DNA from: Clostridia bacterium
GTDB lineage: Bacteria > Bacillota > Clostridia > Christensenellales > Aristaeellaceae
Assembly: GCA_030529995.1 (NCBI GenBank)
Contig: JAUMVT010000029.1
Span: 1 to 33,556, forward strand
DNA length: 33,556 nt
Direction: 5' to 3'
The stretch's first letter is position 1. Every line of letters starts with the position of its first letter. Below the pieces are notes generated by a model. It saw only the letters and a list, made by a program, of their open reading frames with translations. It was not told the DNA's origin and made no database searches. The position numbers and the translations under genes were made by a program. This document shows, one piece after another, positions 22,787 to 30,339 of the stretch.

Positions 22787-23704
22787 ATGAGCGAACAAAC
22801 CAAAGAGCCTTCCGGGTTTCTGAACGCAGTAAAAAAGGCAGGCGTCTTCCTGCTGATCATCGCCGCCGCCCTTGTGATCATGGGCTTGGGGGATCTGCTG
22901 GGCGCAGTCGCCTACCTGCCGGCTAAGTATTCTGAAACGCTGAAAAACAACCCTGCCTGGCAGACGATGGAAATGTACCTCACCTTCTGGGGCACCTGGG
23001 CCGTGATGCTGCTGGCCCTCCTGATTCCCGTGAACCGTCCCATCTACGGGGCGCTTGGCACCAAGGTGAAGGGCAACACCTGGAAGCATCTGGGGCTTGG
23101 CATCCTCATCGGCTTCGGCATGAACGCCCTGTGCATCGCCGTGGCGGTGCTCACCGGCAGCATTCACCTGAGCTACAACAGCTTCAAACCCCTGTCCTTC
23201 CTGCTGGTGTTCGCGGCGGTGTTCATCCAGTCCTCTGCGGAGGAAGTGGTGTGCCGGGGCTTTATCTATCAGCACCTGCGGCATCAGTTCACGTCCCCCT
23301 GGGTGGCCATCCTCTGCAACTCGGTGCTCTTTTCCGCCCTGCATCTGTCCAATCCCGGAGTCACCCCCCTGGCACTGATCAATAACACCCTGGTGGGCAT
23401 TCTCCTGACCATGACGGTGTATTACTTCGATAGCTTCTGGTGCGCCGCTGCCATCCACACCGCCTGGAACTTCACCCAGAACATTCTCTTCGGCCTGCCC
23501 AACAGCGGCGTGGAGGTGCCTTACTCCGTGTTCACCTTGGACAAGGCCACTGCCGTCAACGGCTTCGCCTACGACATCGGCTTCGGCATCGAGGGCACCT
23601 GGTGCGACCTGCTGGTGATGCTGGCGGTTACCGTTGCCATTGTGCTGTGGGGAAAGAAGCACAACGCCAAGCCCACAGACATCTGGGTGGCAGAGGCAAA
23701 ATAA
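22787..23704 (+). CDS. CPBP-family intramembrane metalloprotease
   Basis: 305 aa, about eight transmembrane segments. All Abi/CAAX-protease motifs are visible: EEVVCRG (Glu152, Glu153, Arg157), FSALHLSNPG (FxxxH type) and AIHTAWNF (HxxxN/B). The family includes Rce1-type prenyl proteases, bacteriocin-immunity proteins and membrane-protein regulators; no bacteriocin gene is nearby to suggest immunity. The N-terminus has a single segment before a soluble loop (residues 45-65). The ribosome site before ATG 22787 is weak (GAAAGCGAG), consistent with coupling to rpiB 21 bp upstream. The operon ends at a strong terminator. Confidence 0.88.
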   Translation: MSEQTKEPSGFLNAVKKAGVFLLIIAAALVIMGLGDLLGAVAYLPAKYSETLKNNPAWQTMEMYLTFWGTWAVMLLALLIPVNRPIYGALGTKVKGNTWKHLGLGILIGFGMNALCIAVAVLTGSIHLSYNSFKPLSFLLVFAAVFIQSSAEEVVCRGFIYQHLRHQFTSPWVAILCNSVLFSALHLSNPGVTPLALINNTLVGILLTMTVYYFDSFWCAAAIHTAWNFTQNILFGLPNSGVEVPYSVFTLDKATAVNGFAYDIGFGIEGTWCDLLVMLAVTVAIVLWGKKHNAKPTDIWVAEAK

Positions 23705-23715
23705 GATTTTCACTG

Positions 23716-23752
23716 AAACAGAGCTTCCTGATACCGGGAGGCTCTGTTTTTT
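23716..23752 (+). terminator. Terminator after the CPBP protease gene
   Basis: AAACAGAGC / GCTCTGTTT with inner TTCC/GGGA pairing, followed by TTT. Confidence 0.92.
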
Positions 23753-23782
23753 GATGGAATCCGAAAAATCTTCCCAATATAT

Positions 23783-23833
23783 CGAACTTTAATGTAAAAT
23801 CTACTTGAAAAGTTCGTAAAGTTATTGTAAAAT
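23783..23833 (+). promoter_or_regulatory. Promoter and inverted repeat upstream of the solute-binding gene
   Basis: TTGAAA (23805-23810), 17-bp spacer, TAAAAT (23828-23833). CGAACTTT (23783) and AAAGTTCG (23809) form an 8-bp inverted repeat whose right arm overlaps the end of the -35. TGTAAAATCT occurs twice, at about 23793 and 23827. A regulator site is likely; its protein is unknown. This AT-rich block contrasts with the surrounding GC-rich DNA. Confidence 0.65.
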
Positions 23834-23872
23834 CTCTCCCGTTCCCTATCAAACAGAGAGGAAGAAACCCGA

Positions 23873-25426
23873 ATGGCTAAGAAAATTTTTTCTCTTCTCC
23901 TGGTGCTGGCCATGGTGATGACCATGAGCCTGTCCGTTTCCTTCGCAGAGGATGAGTATGCGGATATCATCAACATCGCCGATGATAACCAGAGTGCTTC
24001 CTACGACCTGCACAAGGACACCTCCGTCAACGGCCGCAACATGCTGCGGGGCACCGTGATGGAGCAGCTGGTGACCCTGAAGGCAGACGGCAGCATCGCA
24101 CCGGAGCTGTGCGAAAGCTATGAAGTGAATGACGACAATTCCGTGTTTACCTTCAACCTTCGACAGGGCGTGAAGTTCCACAACGGCAAGGAAATGACCG
24201 CTGAGGACGTGGTTGCTTCCCTGAACCGGTGGATTGACTGCTTCGCCACGGCCGCCTCCATGGTAGGCGACGCCCGGTTCGAAGCCGCTGACACCTATAC
24301 CGTGACCCTGACGCTGGATCACTCCGCCATTATGCTGCTGGACATGCTGGCAGGCGCCGCTCAGGCCGCTGTTATTTATCCCAGCGAGTCCATCGCGGCG
24401 GTGAATGCCGATACCGGCTATGTGCCTGCGGAGTACATCATCGGCACCGGCCCCTACATGTTCAAGGAATGGGTTGTGGATCAGTACGTGCTGCTGGAGC
24501 GGTTTGACGACTATGCCGCCTACGGCGATCCCGATCAGGACATTGACGGCCTGTGGGGCTACAAGCACGCCTACACCAAGACCCTGAAGTACTGGATCGT
24601 GAAGGACGCCGCCACCCGCTTCAACGGCCTCATGTCCGGTGAGTACGACTTCATCGTCAAGGCCACCGACGCTTATCTGGATACCCTGAAGTCCATGCCC
24701 GACATTACCTGCTATTCCATGCAGACCGGCATGATCAACCTGGTGTGGAACAAGCACAGCACGGATAAGTACCTGCGCCTTGCCTTCCAGGCGCTGGCCA
24801 ATGCGGATGACCTGAACACCGCCAACTACGGCTCCCTGTACGATAACGACCCCTGCTTCATGGAAAAGTCCCAGCCCGGCTGGTACACCACTGCCGGTGC
24901 CGAGTACTTCTGCCAGAACGATCCTGAAAAGGCCAAGGAACTGCTGGCTCAGTCCACCTGGGATGCTTCTCAGCCCGTGCGCATCCTGGCTGCCTCCGGC
25001 GGCGGCGCAGAAGCCATGCTGGAGGTGCTCCGTCAGGAGGCTGCTTCCATCGGCATCACCCTGGAGATCACCGTCACCGACCGCACCACCATGACCTCCC
25101 TGCGGAATGACGAAGCCCAGTACGATGCTTACTTCACCACCTTCTCTTCTGTGGCTGTGCCCTCCCTGCGGAACTTCCTGTCCGCCAACTATGCCGGCTG
25201 GTCCGATGATGAGCACCTGCAGGAGCTGATGCTGCAGATGACCACCGCCGCCACCAAGGAAGATGCCTTCAAGACCTGGGAAGAGATTCAGTACTACTGC
25301 TACAGCGATTACTGCCCCATCCTGATGATGGGTCACTTCCATCAGGCCGCTGCGTGCACCAATCGGCTGACGGGATACAACGTATTCCTGACCACCAACT
25401 TCTGGAATGCGAAGCTGGCCAAGTGA
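23873..25426 (+). CDS. Peptide ABC transporter substrate-binding protein (family 5)
   Basis: 517 aa. Signal peptide at residues 1-24, then the SBP_bac_5 layout: LRGTVMEQLVTLKADGSIAPELCESYEVNDD near the N-terminus, FTFNLRQGVKFHNGKEMTAEDVVASLNRW (the family signature), YIIGTGPYMFKEW, and a C-terminal lobe ending YNVFLTTNFWNAK. It captures oligopeptides or similar ligands and delivers them to the permeases encoded from 25887. Most Gram-positive members are lipoproteins with LxxC after the signal; here the segment MTMSLSVSFAEDE has no cysteine, so anchoring must differ or the protein is released. ATG 23873 has AGAGAGG upstream. Confidence 0.92.
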   Translation: MAKKIFSLLLVLAMVMTMSLSVSFAEDEYADIINIADDNQSASYDLHKDTSVNGRNMLRGTVMEQLVTLKADGSIAPELCESYEVNDDNSVFTFNLRQGVKFHNGKEMTAEDVVASLNRWIDCFATAASMVGDARFEAADTYTVTLTLDHSAIMLLDMLAGAAQAAVIYPSESIAAVNADTGYVPAEYIIGTGPYMFKEWVVDQYVLLERFDDYAAYGDPDQDIDGLWGYKHAYTKTLKYWIVKDAATRFNGLMSGEYDFIVKATDAYLDTLKSMPDITCYSMQTGMINLVWNKHSTDKYLRLAFQALANADDLNTANYGSLYDNDPCFMEKSQPGWYTTAGAEYFCQNDPEKAKELLAQSTWDASQPVRILAASGGGAEAMLEVLRQEAASIGITLEITVTDRTTMTSLRNDEAQYDAYFTTFSSVAVPSLRNFLSANYAGWSDDEHLQELMLQMTTAATKEDAFKTWEEIQYYCYSDYCPILMMGHFHQAAACTNRLTGYNVFLTTNFWNAKLAK

Positions 25427-25740
25427 TTCGCAAAACCGGCTTCGCCGCTTTTGCGAGTGCTGCACTCGCTCACTGGTCGAAGGGCTTTGCCCTTCTCTCG
25501 GTTGTTCCCTCGTGTAAGGAAGCTTTCCTTGCAGAAAGCTGCGGGAATCGCCGCACAGGGGCTTCGCCCCATTTAACGCCCCGAAGGGGCTCGCTGAAAG
25601 CCGAACTAAAGTTGGAGGGCTTGCGAGCCCGACCACACCTCCCAGGGGTATGGTGTTGATTGAGCGAAAAGGCTTGCGAGCCCGACCACACCTCCCGAGG
25701 GGGTTGCGGCTTACGCCGCAGGGCTTTGCCCCGATTGTGT
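25427..25740 (+). repeat. Repeat D, copy 1
   Basis: Non-coding, made of many small hairpins (AAGGGCTTTGCCCTT, GGGGCTTCGCCCC, GCCCCGAAGGGGC, GGCTTGCGAGCC). It shares CTCACTGGTCGAAGGG, GCCGCACAGGGGCTT and GAGGCTCGCTGAAAGCCGA-like blocks with 29743-29985. Inside it a 26-bp unit starting GGCTTGCGAGCCCGACCACA is repeated at 25618 and 25671. It occupies most of the gap between the binding-protein gene and the permease genes. Confidence 0.8.
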
Positions 25741-25759
25741 CATCGTTCGTTGATGGTCT

Positions 25760-25797
25760 GAGGCAGCCGTCATCTCAGTACGGCTGCCTCTTTCTTG
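25760..25797 (+). terminator. Hairpin between binding-protein and permease genes
   Basis: GAGGCAGCCG / CGGCTGCCTC perfect 10-bp stem followed by TTTCTT. It may partly terminate transcription so the binding protein is made in excess over the permeases. No clear promoter lies between it and 25887. Confidence 0.75.
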
Positions 25798-25886
25798 TGA
25801 GCTTGGGGTTTTTCGAGCTTACAGGAAAGGGGCAGCGCATCAGCCTCTTTCCCGGACAGGTTTCATTGCCGGAGGAGAAATGGTTT

Positions 25887-26837
25887 ATGAAGAAATATGT
25901 GGTTAAGCGATTGCTGTCCCTGATTCCCACCATCTTTATCGTTTCCGTGGTGATCTTCCTGCTGGTGCATTTAACCCCCGGCGACCCTGCCGCCGCCATG
26001 CTGGGCGAGGATGCCACGGCAGAGGAGATTGCCGCCCTGCACACCCAGCTGGGGCTGGATGATCCCCTGATTGTCCAGTACATCCGCTGGGTGAACAACT
26101 GCCTGCACCTGAACTTCGGCACGTCTACCGCCGTGGTGGGCAAGTCCGTCAGCGAAATGATCGCCAGCCACTTTCAGCCCACCATTCTGCTGGCCATCTA
26201 TTCCCAGCTGATCACTATCCTCATCGCCATCCCCTGCGGCATGATCGCCGCCAAGAAGCGGGGGTCGGCGGCGGATTATTTTGTGTCCGTGCTGTCCATG
26301 CTGGGGATTTCTCTGCCCAGCTTCCTGATGGGTCTGGGCATGGTACTGCTCTTTGCGGTGGTGCTGCGGATTCTCCCTGCCGCCGGGTACAAGAATCCCT
26401 TTACCGATGGTCTGCTCCCCTTCCTCAGGTACATGACCCTGCCGGCCGTGTCCCTGGGCTTTATTCACGCAGGATACATGATGCGCATGACCAAGGCCTC
26501 CATGCTGGAGGTGCTGGGCAGCGACTACATCAAAATGGCTCGTGCCAAGGGCGTAAGGGAATGGAAGATCGTTACCAAGCACACCTTCCGCAACGCCCTG
26601 CTGACGGTGATTACCGTCATCGGTCAGGGATTCATCAGCGCCCTGGCAGGGGCTGCCGTGGTGGAGCGGCTGTTCAATATTCCCGGCATGGGCTCCCTGA
26701 TGGTGGACTCCATTGAAAAACGGGACTATCAGGTGATTCAGGCCATTACCCTGCTCATCGCCATGCTGAACGTATGCATCAACCTGATCATTGACCTGAT
26801 TTACGGACTGGCTGACCCCAGAATCCGCCTGGACTGA
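25887..26837 (+). CDS. Oligopeptide/dipeptide ABC transporter permease (DppB-like)
   Basis: 316 aa, six transmembrane segments. The DppB/OppB opening MKKYVVKRLLSLIPTIFIVSVVIFLLVHLTPGDPA and the low-identity loop of about 50 residues are followed by the permease EAA motif: DYIKMARAKGVREWKIVTKHTFRNALLTVIT (residues about 210-240), which docks on the ATPases. It forms the heterodimeric channel with the next gene. ATG 25887 follows GGAGGAG. The reading frame extends upstream into repeat D, but that part has no family similarity and was excluded. Confidence 0.92.
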   Translation: MKKYVVKRLLSLIPTIFIVSVVIFLLVHLTPGDPAAAMLGEDATAEEIAALHTQLGLDDPLIVQYIRWVNNCLHLNFGTSTAVVGKSVSEMIASHFQPTILLAIYSQLITILIAIPCGMIAAKKRGSAADYFVSVLSMLGISLPSFLMGLGMVLLFAVVLRILPAAGYKNPFTDGLLPFLRYMTLPAVSLGFIHAGYMMRMTKASMLEVLGSDYIKMARAKGVREWKIVTKHTFRNALLTVITVIGQGFISALAGAAVVERLFNIPGMGSLMVDSIEKRDYQVIQAITLLIAMLNVCINLIIDLIYGLADPRIRLD

Positions 26838-26859
26838 CGCAGAGGAGGACAAGATCCCA

Positions 26860-27771
26860 ATGAAGTACGCAACCGTTTCGCCGGAGGATCGTGCATCCCT
26901 GCGGGCGCTTCGCAAATCCCTTGTCCGGGAGCAGCGCAGGGTGTCCCGGCATAAATTCTTCCGCAACAAGCTGTCCGTGGTGGGCATGGTGCTGGTGCTG
27001 CTGATGCTCATCTGCGCCCTGTTTGCTCCCCTGATTACCGGGGCGCTGGGTGTCGACCCTTATACCGCCGTGATGCAGGACAGGTTTCAGGCACCATCTC
27101 TCAATCACCTGTTCGGCACGGATAACCTGGGGCGGGATATTTTCGCCCGGGTGCTGTACGGAGCGCAGATCTCCATGACCGTAGGCTTTACGGTAGGCCT
27201 GCTTTCCGCCCTCATCGGCACGGCACTGGGACTGTACGCCTCCACCAGCAAGGTGCTGGATAACCTGCTCATGCGCCTGTGCGATGGCCTGAAGGCCATC
27301 CCCAACATTTTGCTGGCCATTACCCTCATGGCGGTGCTGGGGGCAAACATGAAGAATGTCATCATCTCCCTGACGGTGGTCAGCATTCCCGGCGTTGCCC
27401 GCATTGCCCGCTCTCAGGCGCTGCTGGCACGGGAACAGACCTATGTGGAGGCCATGACCGCCGTGGGTGCCGGCAAGACCCGAATCCTTTGGCGGCACAT
27501 TCTGCCCAACATCGTGTCTCCTATTATTGTACAGATGACCTTCACCTTCGCCACTGCCATTATTTCCGAGGCCTCCCTCAGCTTCCTGGGGGCAGGCATT
27601 CCCTCTCCCTATCCCAGCTGGGGCGGCATGCTGAACGAGGCAAGAAGCTACGTGTACATGGGCTGGTGGATGATCGTCTTCCCGGCGGTGTTCACTGCCC
27701 TGTCCGTGCTGGGCTTCAACCTGTTTGGTGATGGTCTCCGCGACCTGATCGACCCCCTGTCCGGACGCTGA
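26860..27771 (+). CDS. Oligopeptide/dipeptide ABC transporter permease (DppC-like)
   Basis: 303 aa. The N-terminal extension (about 30 residues, basic, cytosolic) ends in SRHKFFRNKLSVVGMVLVLLM, the DppC/OppC start. HLFGTDNLGRDIFARVLYGAQISM is the family hallmark. The EAA loop is YVEAMTAVGAGKTRILWRHILPNIVSPIIVQ, and FLGAGIPSPYPSWGGML lies near the C-terminus. It is the second channel subunit of the importer. AGGAGG lies 11 bases before ATG 26860. It is separated from the dppB-like gene by 22 bp and from the first ATPase gene by 13 bp. Confidence 0.93.
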   Translation: MKYATVSPEDRASLRALRKSLVREQRRVSRHKFFRNKLSVVGMVLVLLMLICALFAPLITGALGVDPYTAVMQDRFQAPSLNHLFGTDNLGRDIFARVLYGAQISMTVGFTVGLLSALIGTALGLYASTSKVLDNLLMRLCDGLKAIPNILLAITLMAVLGANMKNVIISLTVVSIPGVARIARSQALLAREQTYVEAMTAVGAGKTRILWRHILPNIVSPIIVQMTFTFATAIISEASLSFLGAGIPSPYPSWGGMLNEARSYVYMGWWMIVFPAVFTALSVLGFNLFGDGLRDLIDPLSGR

Positions 27772-27784
27772 GGAGGAGAAGAAC

Positions 27785-28780
27785 GTGAGCGAGAAGATAC
27801 TGGAGGTTCGGGAGCTGGCCACCAGCTTCCATACGGATCGGGGCTGGCAGAAGGCCATTGACGGGGTCTCCTTCGATGTGTATCAAGGAGAGATTCTGGG
27901 CTTGGTGGGCGAAAGCGGATGCGGCAAAAGCGTGACCAGCCAGTCCGTGATGCGCCTGTACGATGAGAAGCATCTGGTGCGCTACACCGGTCAGGTGATA
28001 CTGGACGGACAGTCCCTGATGGATCTGCCCTTCCGCAAAATGCAGGACATTCGAGGCTCCAAGGTGTCCATGATCTTTCAGGACGCCCTCAGCTCCCTGA
28101 ACCCGGTGCTGACCATCTGTGACCAGATCAGCGAACCCCTGCGGATTCATCAGCATCTGTCCAAAAAAGATGCCCGTGCTAAGGCACTGGAAATGCTGAA
28201 GCTGGTGGGCATTCCTGCCCCGGAAAAGCGGCTGGATCAGTACCCACACGAGCTTTCCGGCGGCATGCGCCAACGGATGATGATCGCCATCGCCCTGGCC
28301 TGCCATCCTCAGCTGCTGATTGCGGACGAGCCCACCACAGCCCTGGACGTGACCATTCAGGCGCAGATCATGGAGCTGATTGTCCGGCTGAACAGGCAGC
28401 TTCACATGGGGGTCATGCTGATCACCCACGATCTGGCGGTGGTAGCCCAGACCTGCTCCCGGGTCATCGTCATGTATCTGGGGCAGATCGTGGAGGAAGC
28501 GGATGTGCTGACCCTGTTTGATCATCCCATGCATCCCTACACGGAGGGGCTTATGCGCTCCATCCCCCGGATGGAGGGGGATCGCACCCAGCCCCTGTAC
28601 ATGATTCCCGGCACCGTGCCCCTGCTGAGCCAGATTCCCTCCGGCTGCCGGTTCGCACCCCGGTGCGCCTATGCCACGGAGCAGTGCCGCAAGTGTATGC
28701 CGCCCCTGCAGCAGGTGGAGGATGGACACAAGGTGCGGTGCTTCCGTGCCTGCCCCTGCACGGCGAAGGAGGAAGACTAA
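27785..28780 (+). CDS. Oligopeptide/dipeptide ABC transporter ATPase (DppD-like)
   Basis: 331 aa. Walker A GESGCGKS (about residues 43-50), Q-loop in FQDALSSLNPV, signature LSGGMRQRMMIA, Walker B LLIADEPTTALDV and the switch histidine in LITHDL are all present. The C-terminal oligopeptide-transporter domain includes HPYTEGLMRSIPR and the cysteines of GCRFAPRCAYATEQC, which in relatives bind an iron-sulfur cluster. It powers import with the DppF-like partner. Start is GTG 27785 after AGGAGGAGAAC. Confidence 0.94.
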   Translation: MSEKILEVRELATSFHTDRGWQKAIDGVSFDVYQGEILGLVGESGCGKSVTSQSVMRLYDEKHLVRYTGQVILDGQSLMDLPFRKMQDIRGSKVSMIFQDALSSLNPVLTICDQISEPLRIHQHLSKKDARAKALEMLKLVGIPAPEKRLDQYPHELSGGMRQRMMIAIALACHPQLLIADEPTTALDVTIQAQIMELIVRLNRQLHMGVMLITHDLAVVAQTCSRVIVMYLGQIVEEADVLTLFDHPMHPYTEGLMRSIPRMEGDRTQPLYMIPGTVPLLSQIPSGCRFAPRCAYATEQCRKCMPPLQQVEDGHKVRCFRACPCTAKEED

Positions 28781-29742
28781 TGAGCCAAGGCGATGTGATT
28801 CTTCAGGCGGAGGACATCCGCACCTATTTCCCCGTAAAAGGGGGGCTGGGCAGTAAGGCCAAGTCCGTCAAGGCAGTGGACGGGGTCAGACTGTCCCTCC
28901 GTGCCGGGGAAACCTACGGACTGGTGGGAGAAAGCGGCTGCGGCAAAAGCACCCTGGGCAGAACCCTGATCCGCCTGCTGGAGCCCACCGGGGGGAAGAT
29001 CACCCTCTTCGGGCAGGACATTACCCACCTGAGCAGCAAGCAGATGCTTCCCTTCCGCCGGGATGTGCAGATGGTCTTTCAGGATCCTTACACTTCCCTG
29101 AACCCCCGGCAGCGTGTGGGGGATATGCTCATGGAGGTGCTGGCCATCCATCACATGGGGGATGCAGGCGAGCGCATGGCCAAGGCCCTGAACATGATGG
29201 AGCAGGTGGGTCTGCGGCCGGAGCACTTCTACCGCTATCCTCACGAGTTTTCCGGGGGACAGCGGCAGCGGATCGGCCTGGCTCGGGCGCTGATTCTGGA
29301 TCCCAAGGTGGTGGTGTGCGACGAGCCTGTGTCCGCCCTAGATGTGTCCATTCAGTCCCAGATCATCAACCTGCTGAAGGAGATGCAGCGGCAGCGTGGG
29401 CTGACCTATTTGTTTGTGGCTCACGACATGAGCGTCATCCGCTACATTTCCGACCGGGTAGGGGTCATGTACCTGGGGCATCTGGTGGAGGAAGGGGAAA
29501 CGGACGAGGTGTTCGAGCATCCCCTGCACCCCTACACCAAGACCCTCATGTCCGCCGTGCCCTCCATTGATCCCCGGGATCAGCATCAGCGGATGCTGCT
29601 GGAAGGAGATCCGCCCTCTCCCATTGATCCCCCCAGCGGATGCGTGTTCCACACCCGGTGCCCCTACGCTAAGGAAGAATGCAAGCATGCCGTGTGCAGG
29701 TTGAAGGAAGTAAGGCCGGGGCACTACTCGGCGTGCGAATAA
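28780..29742 (+). CDS. Oligopeptide/dipeptide ABC transporter ATPase (DppF-like)
   Basis: 320 aa. All ATPase motifs are intact: GESGCGKSTLGR (Walker A, near residue 47), VFQDPYTSLNPRQRV, FSGGQRQRIGLARAL (signature), VVCDEPVSALDVS (Walker B) and FVAHDMSVI (switch). The C-terminal HPYTKTLMSAVPSIDP and SGCVFHTRCPYAKEEC complete the OppF type. The ATG overlaps the upstream stop (TAATG), with AGGAGGA upstream, so the two ATPases are coupled. It is the last gene of the importer cluster; repeat D copy 2 begins directly after the stop and no U-tailed terminator is seen. Confidence 0.94.
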   Translation: MSQGDVILQAEDIRTYFPVKGGLGSKAKSVKAVDGVRLSLRAGETYGLVGESGCGKSTLGRTLIRLLEPTGGKITLFGQDITHLSSKQMLPFRRDVQMVFQDPYTSLNPRQRVGDMLMEVLAIHHMGDAGERMAKALNMMEQVGLRPEHFYRYPHEFSGGQRQRIGLARALILDPKVVVCDEPVSALDVSIQSQIINLLKEMQRQRGLTYLFVAHDMSVIRYISDRVGVMYLGHLVEEGETDEVFEHPLHPYTKTLMSAVPSIDPRDQHQRMLLEGDPPSPIDPPSGCVFHTRCPYAKEECKHAVCRLKEVRPGHYSACE

Positions 29743-29985
29743 ATCGCTAAATCGGCTTCGATGTTTCGGCGAGATTTGCATTCGCTCACTGGTCGAAGGG
29801 CACTGCCCTTCGACCAGCCGTTTGCTCGTGTAAGGTTGCAATTCTTCGGATTGCTGCGGCTTTCACCGCACAGGGGCTTTGCCCCCGGCTGAACGCCCCG
29901 AAGAGGCTCGCTGAAAGCCGATCTGAGGTCGGAGGGCTTGCGAGCCAGACCACGCCACCCAAGAGGCGTCATGTGGCTGAAAGAA
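29743..29985 (+). repeat. Repeat D, copy 2
   Basis: Same order of blocks as copy 1 (GCTCACTGGTCGAAGGGC, TTTGCTCGTGTAAGG, CCGCACAGGGGCTTTGCCC, GAACGCCCCGAAG, GAGGGCTTGCGAGCC) in the same orientation, with many point differences. It starts within a base of the stop codon at 29742. Confidence 0.78.
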
Positions 29986-30004
29986 TCGTCTGTTCGAGAA
30001 GTTT

Positions 30005-30041
30005 CAAGGGGGCTTTCCGATCGCCCCCTTGACCCCTTCGG
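30005..30041 (+). repeat. Family A repeat
   Basis: CAAGGGGGC-TTTCCGATC-GCCCCCTTG with tail ACCCCTTCGG. Confidence 0.85.
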
Positions 30042-30075
30042 GCATCCATCTTTTCGATACTCTTTGAGGTGAACG

Positions 30076-30212
30076 CAGCTTTTCAGCTGGTTTTCGGGGA
30101 GAGCGCGAGAGGGGGCTTTTGGCACAAAAACCGCCATCTCGCAGAATTGCCCTTTTCAGCTGGTTTTCGGGTGGGTGCGGGAGGGGCTTTTGACTCAAAA
30201 GCCGCCTCCCGC
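30076..30212 (+). repeat. Family C pair, uninterrupted
   Basis: AGCTTTTCAGCTGGTTTTCGG introduces C1 (30105-30142, slightly decayed right arm), then CAGCTGGTTTTCGGGTGGGT introduces C2 (30177-30212). It shows the empty form of the site occupied by B at 21638. Confidence 0.8.
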
Positions 30213-30242
30213 AAAACCCCAGCTTAAAATTCTTCCCCCCGG

Positions 30243-30271
30243 TTGACTTCTTTTTGCAATTGCGGTAAGAT
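30243..30271 (+). promoter_or_regulatory. Promoter of guaB
   Basis: TTGACT, 17-bp spacer, TAAGAT. The leader of about 60 nt has one weak hairpin (GCGG...CCGC near 30294-30317). I do not recognise a purine riboswitch there. Confidence 0.7.
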
Positions 30272-30339
30272 AAATCAATTTCAATCCGGCATAGCGGGCG
30301 AAGGCTCGCTTTCCGCGGGTAGATGGAGGAGGTATCGCT

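Noticed and set aside
25427-29985. Composite transposon bounded by repeat D
   Set aside because: The D copies have diverged, have no terminal inverted repeats or target duplications I can see, and the enclosed genes are an ordinary importer without a transposase.
30272-30339. Purine or other riboswitch in the guaB leader
   Set aside because: The leader is only about 60 nt with one weak hairpin, too short for a known purine aptamer plus expression platform.
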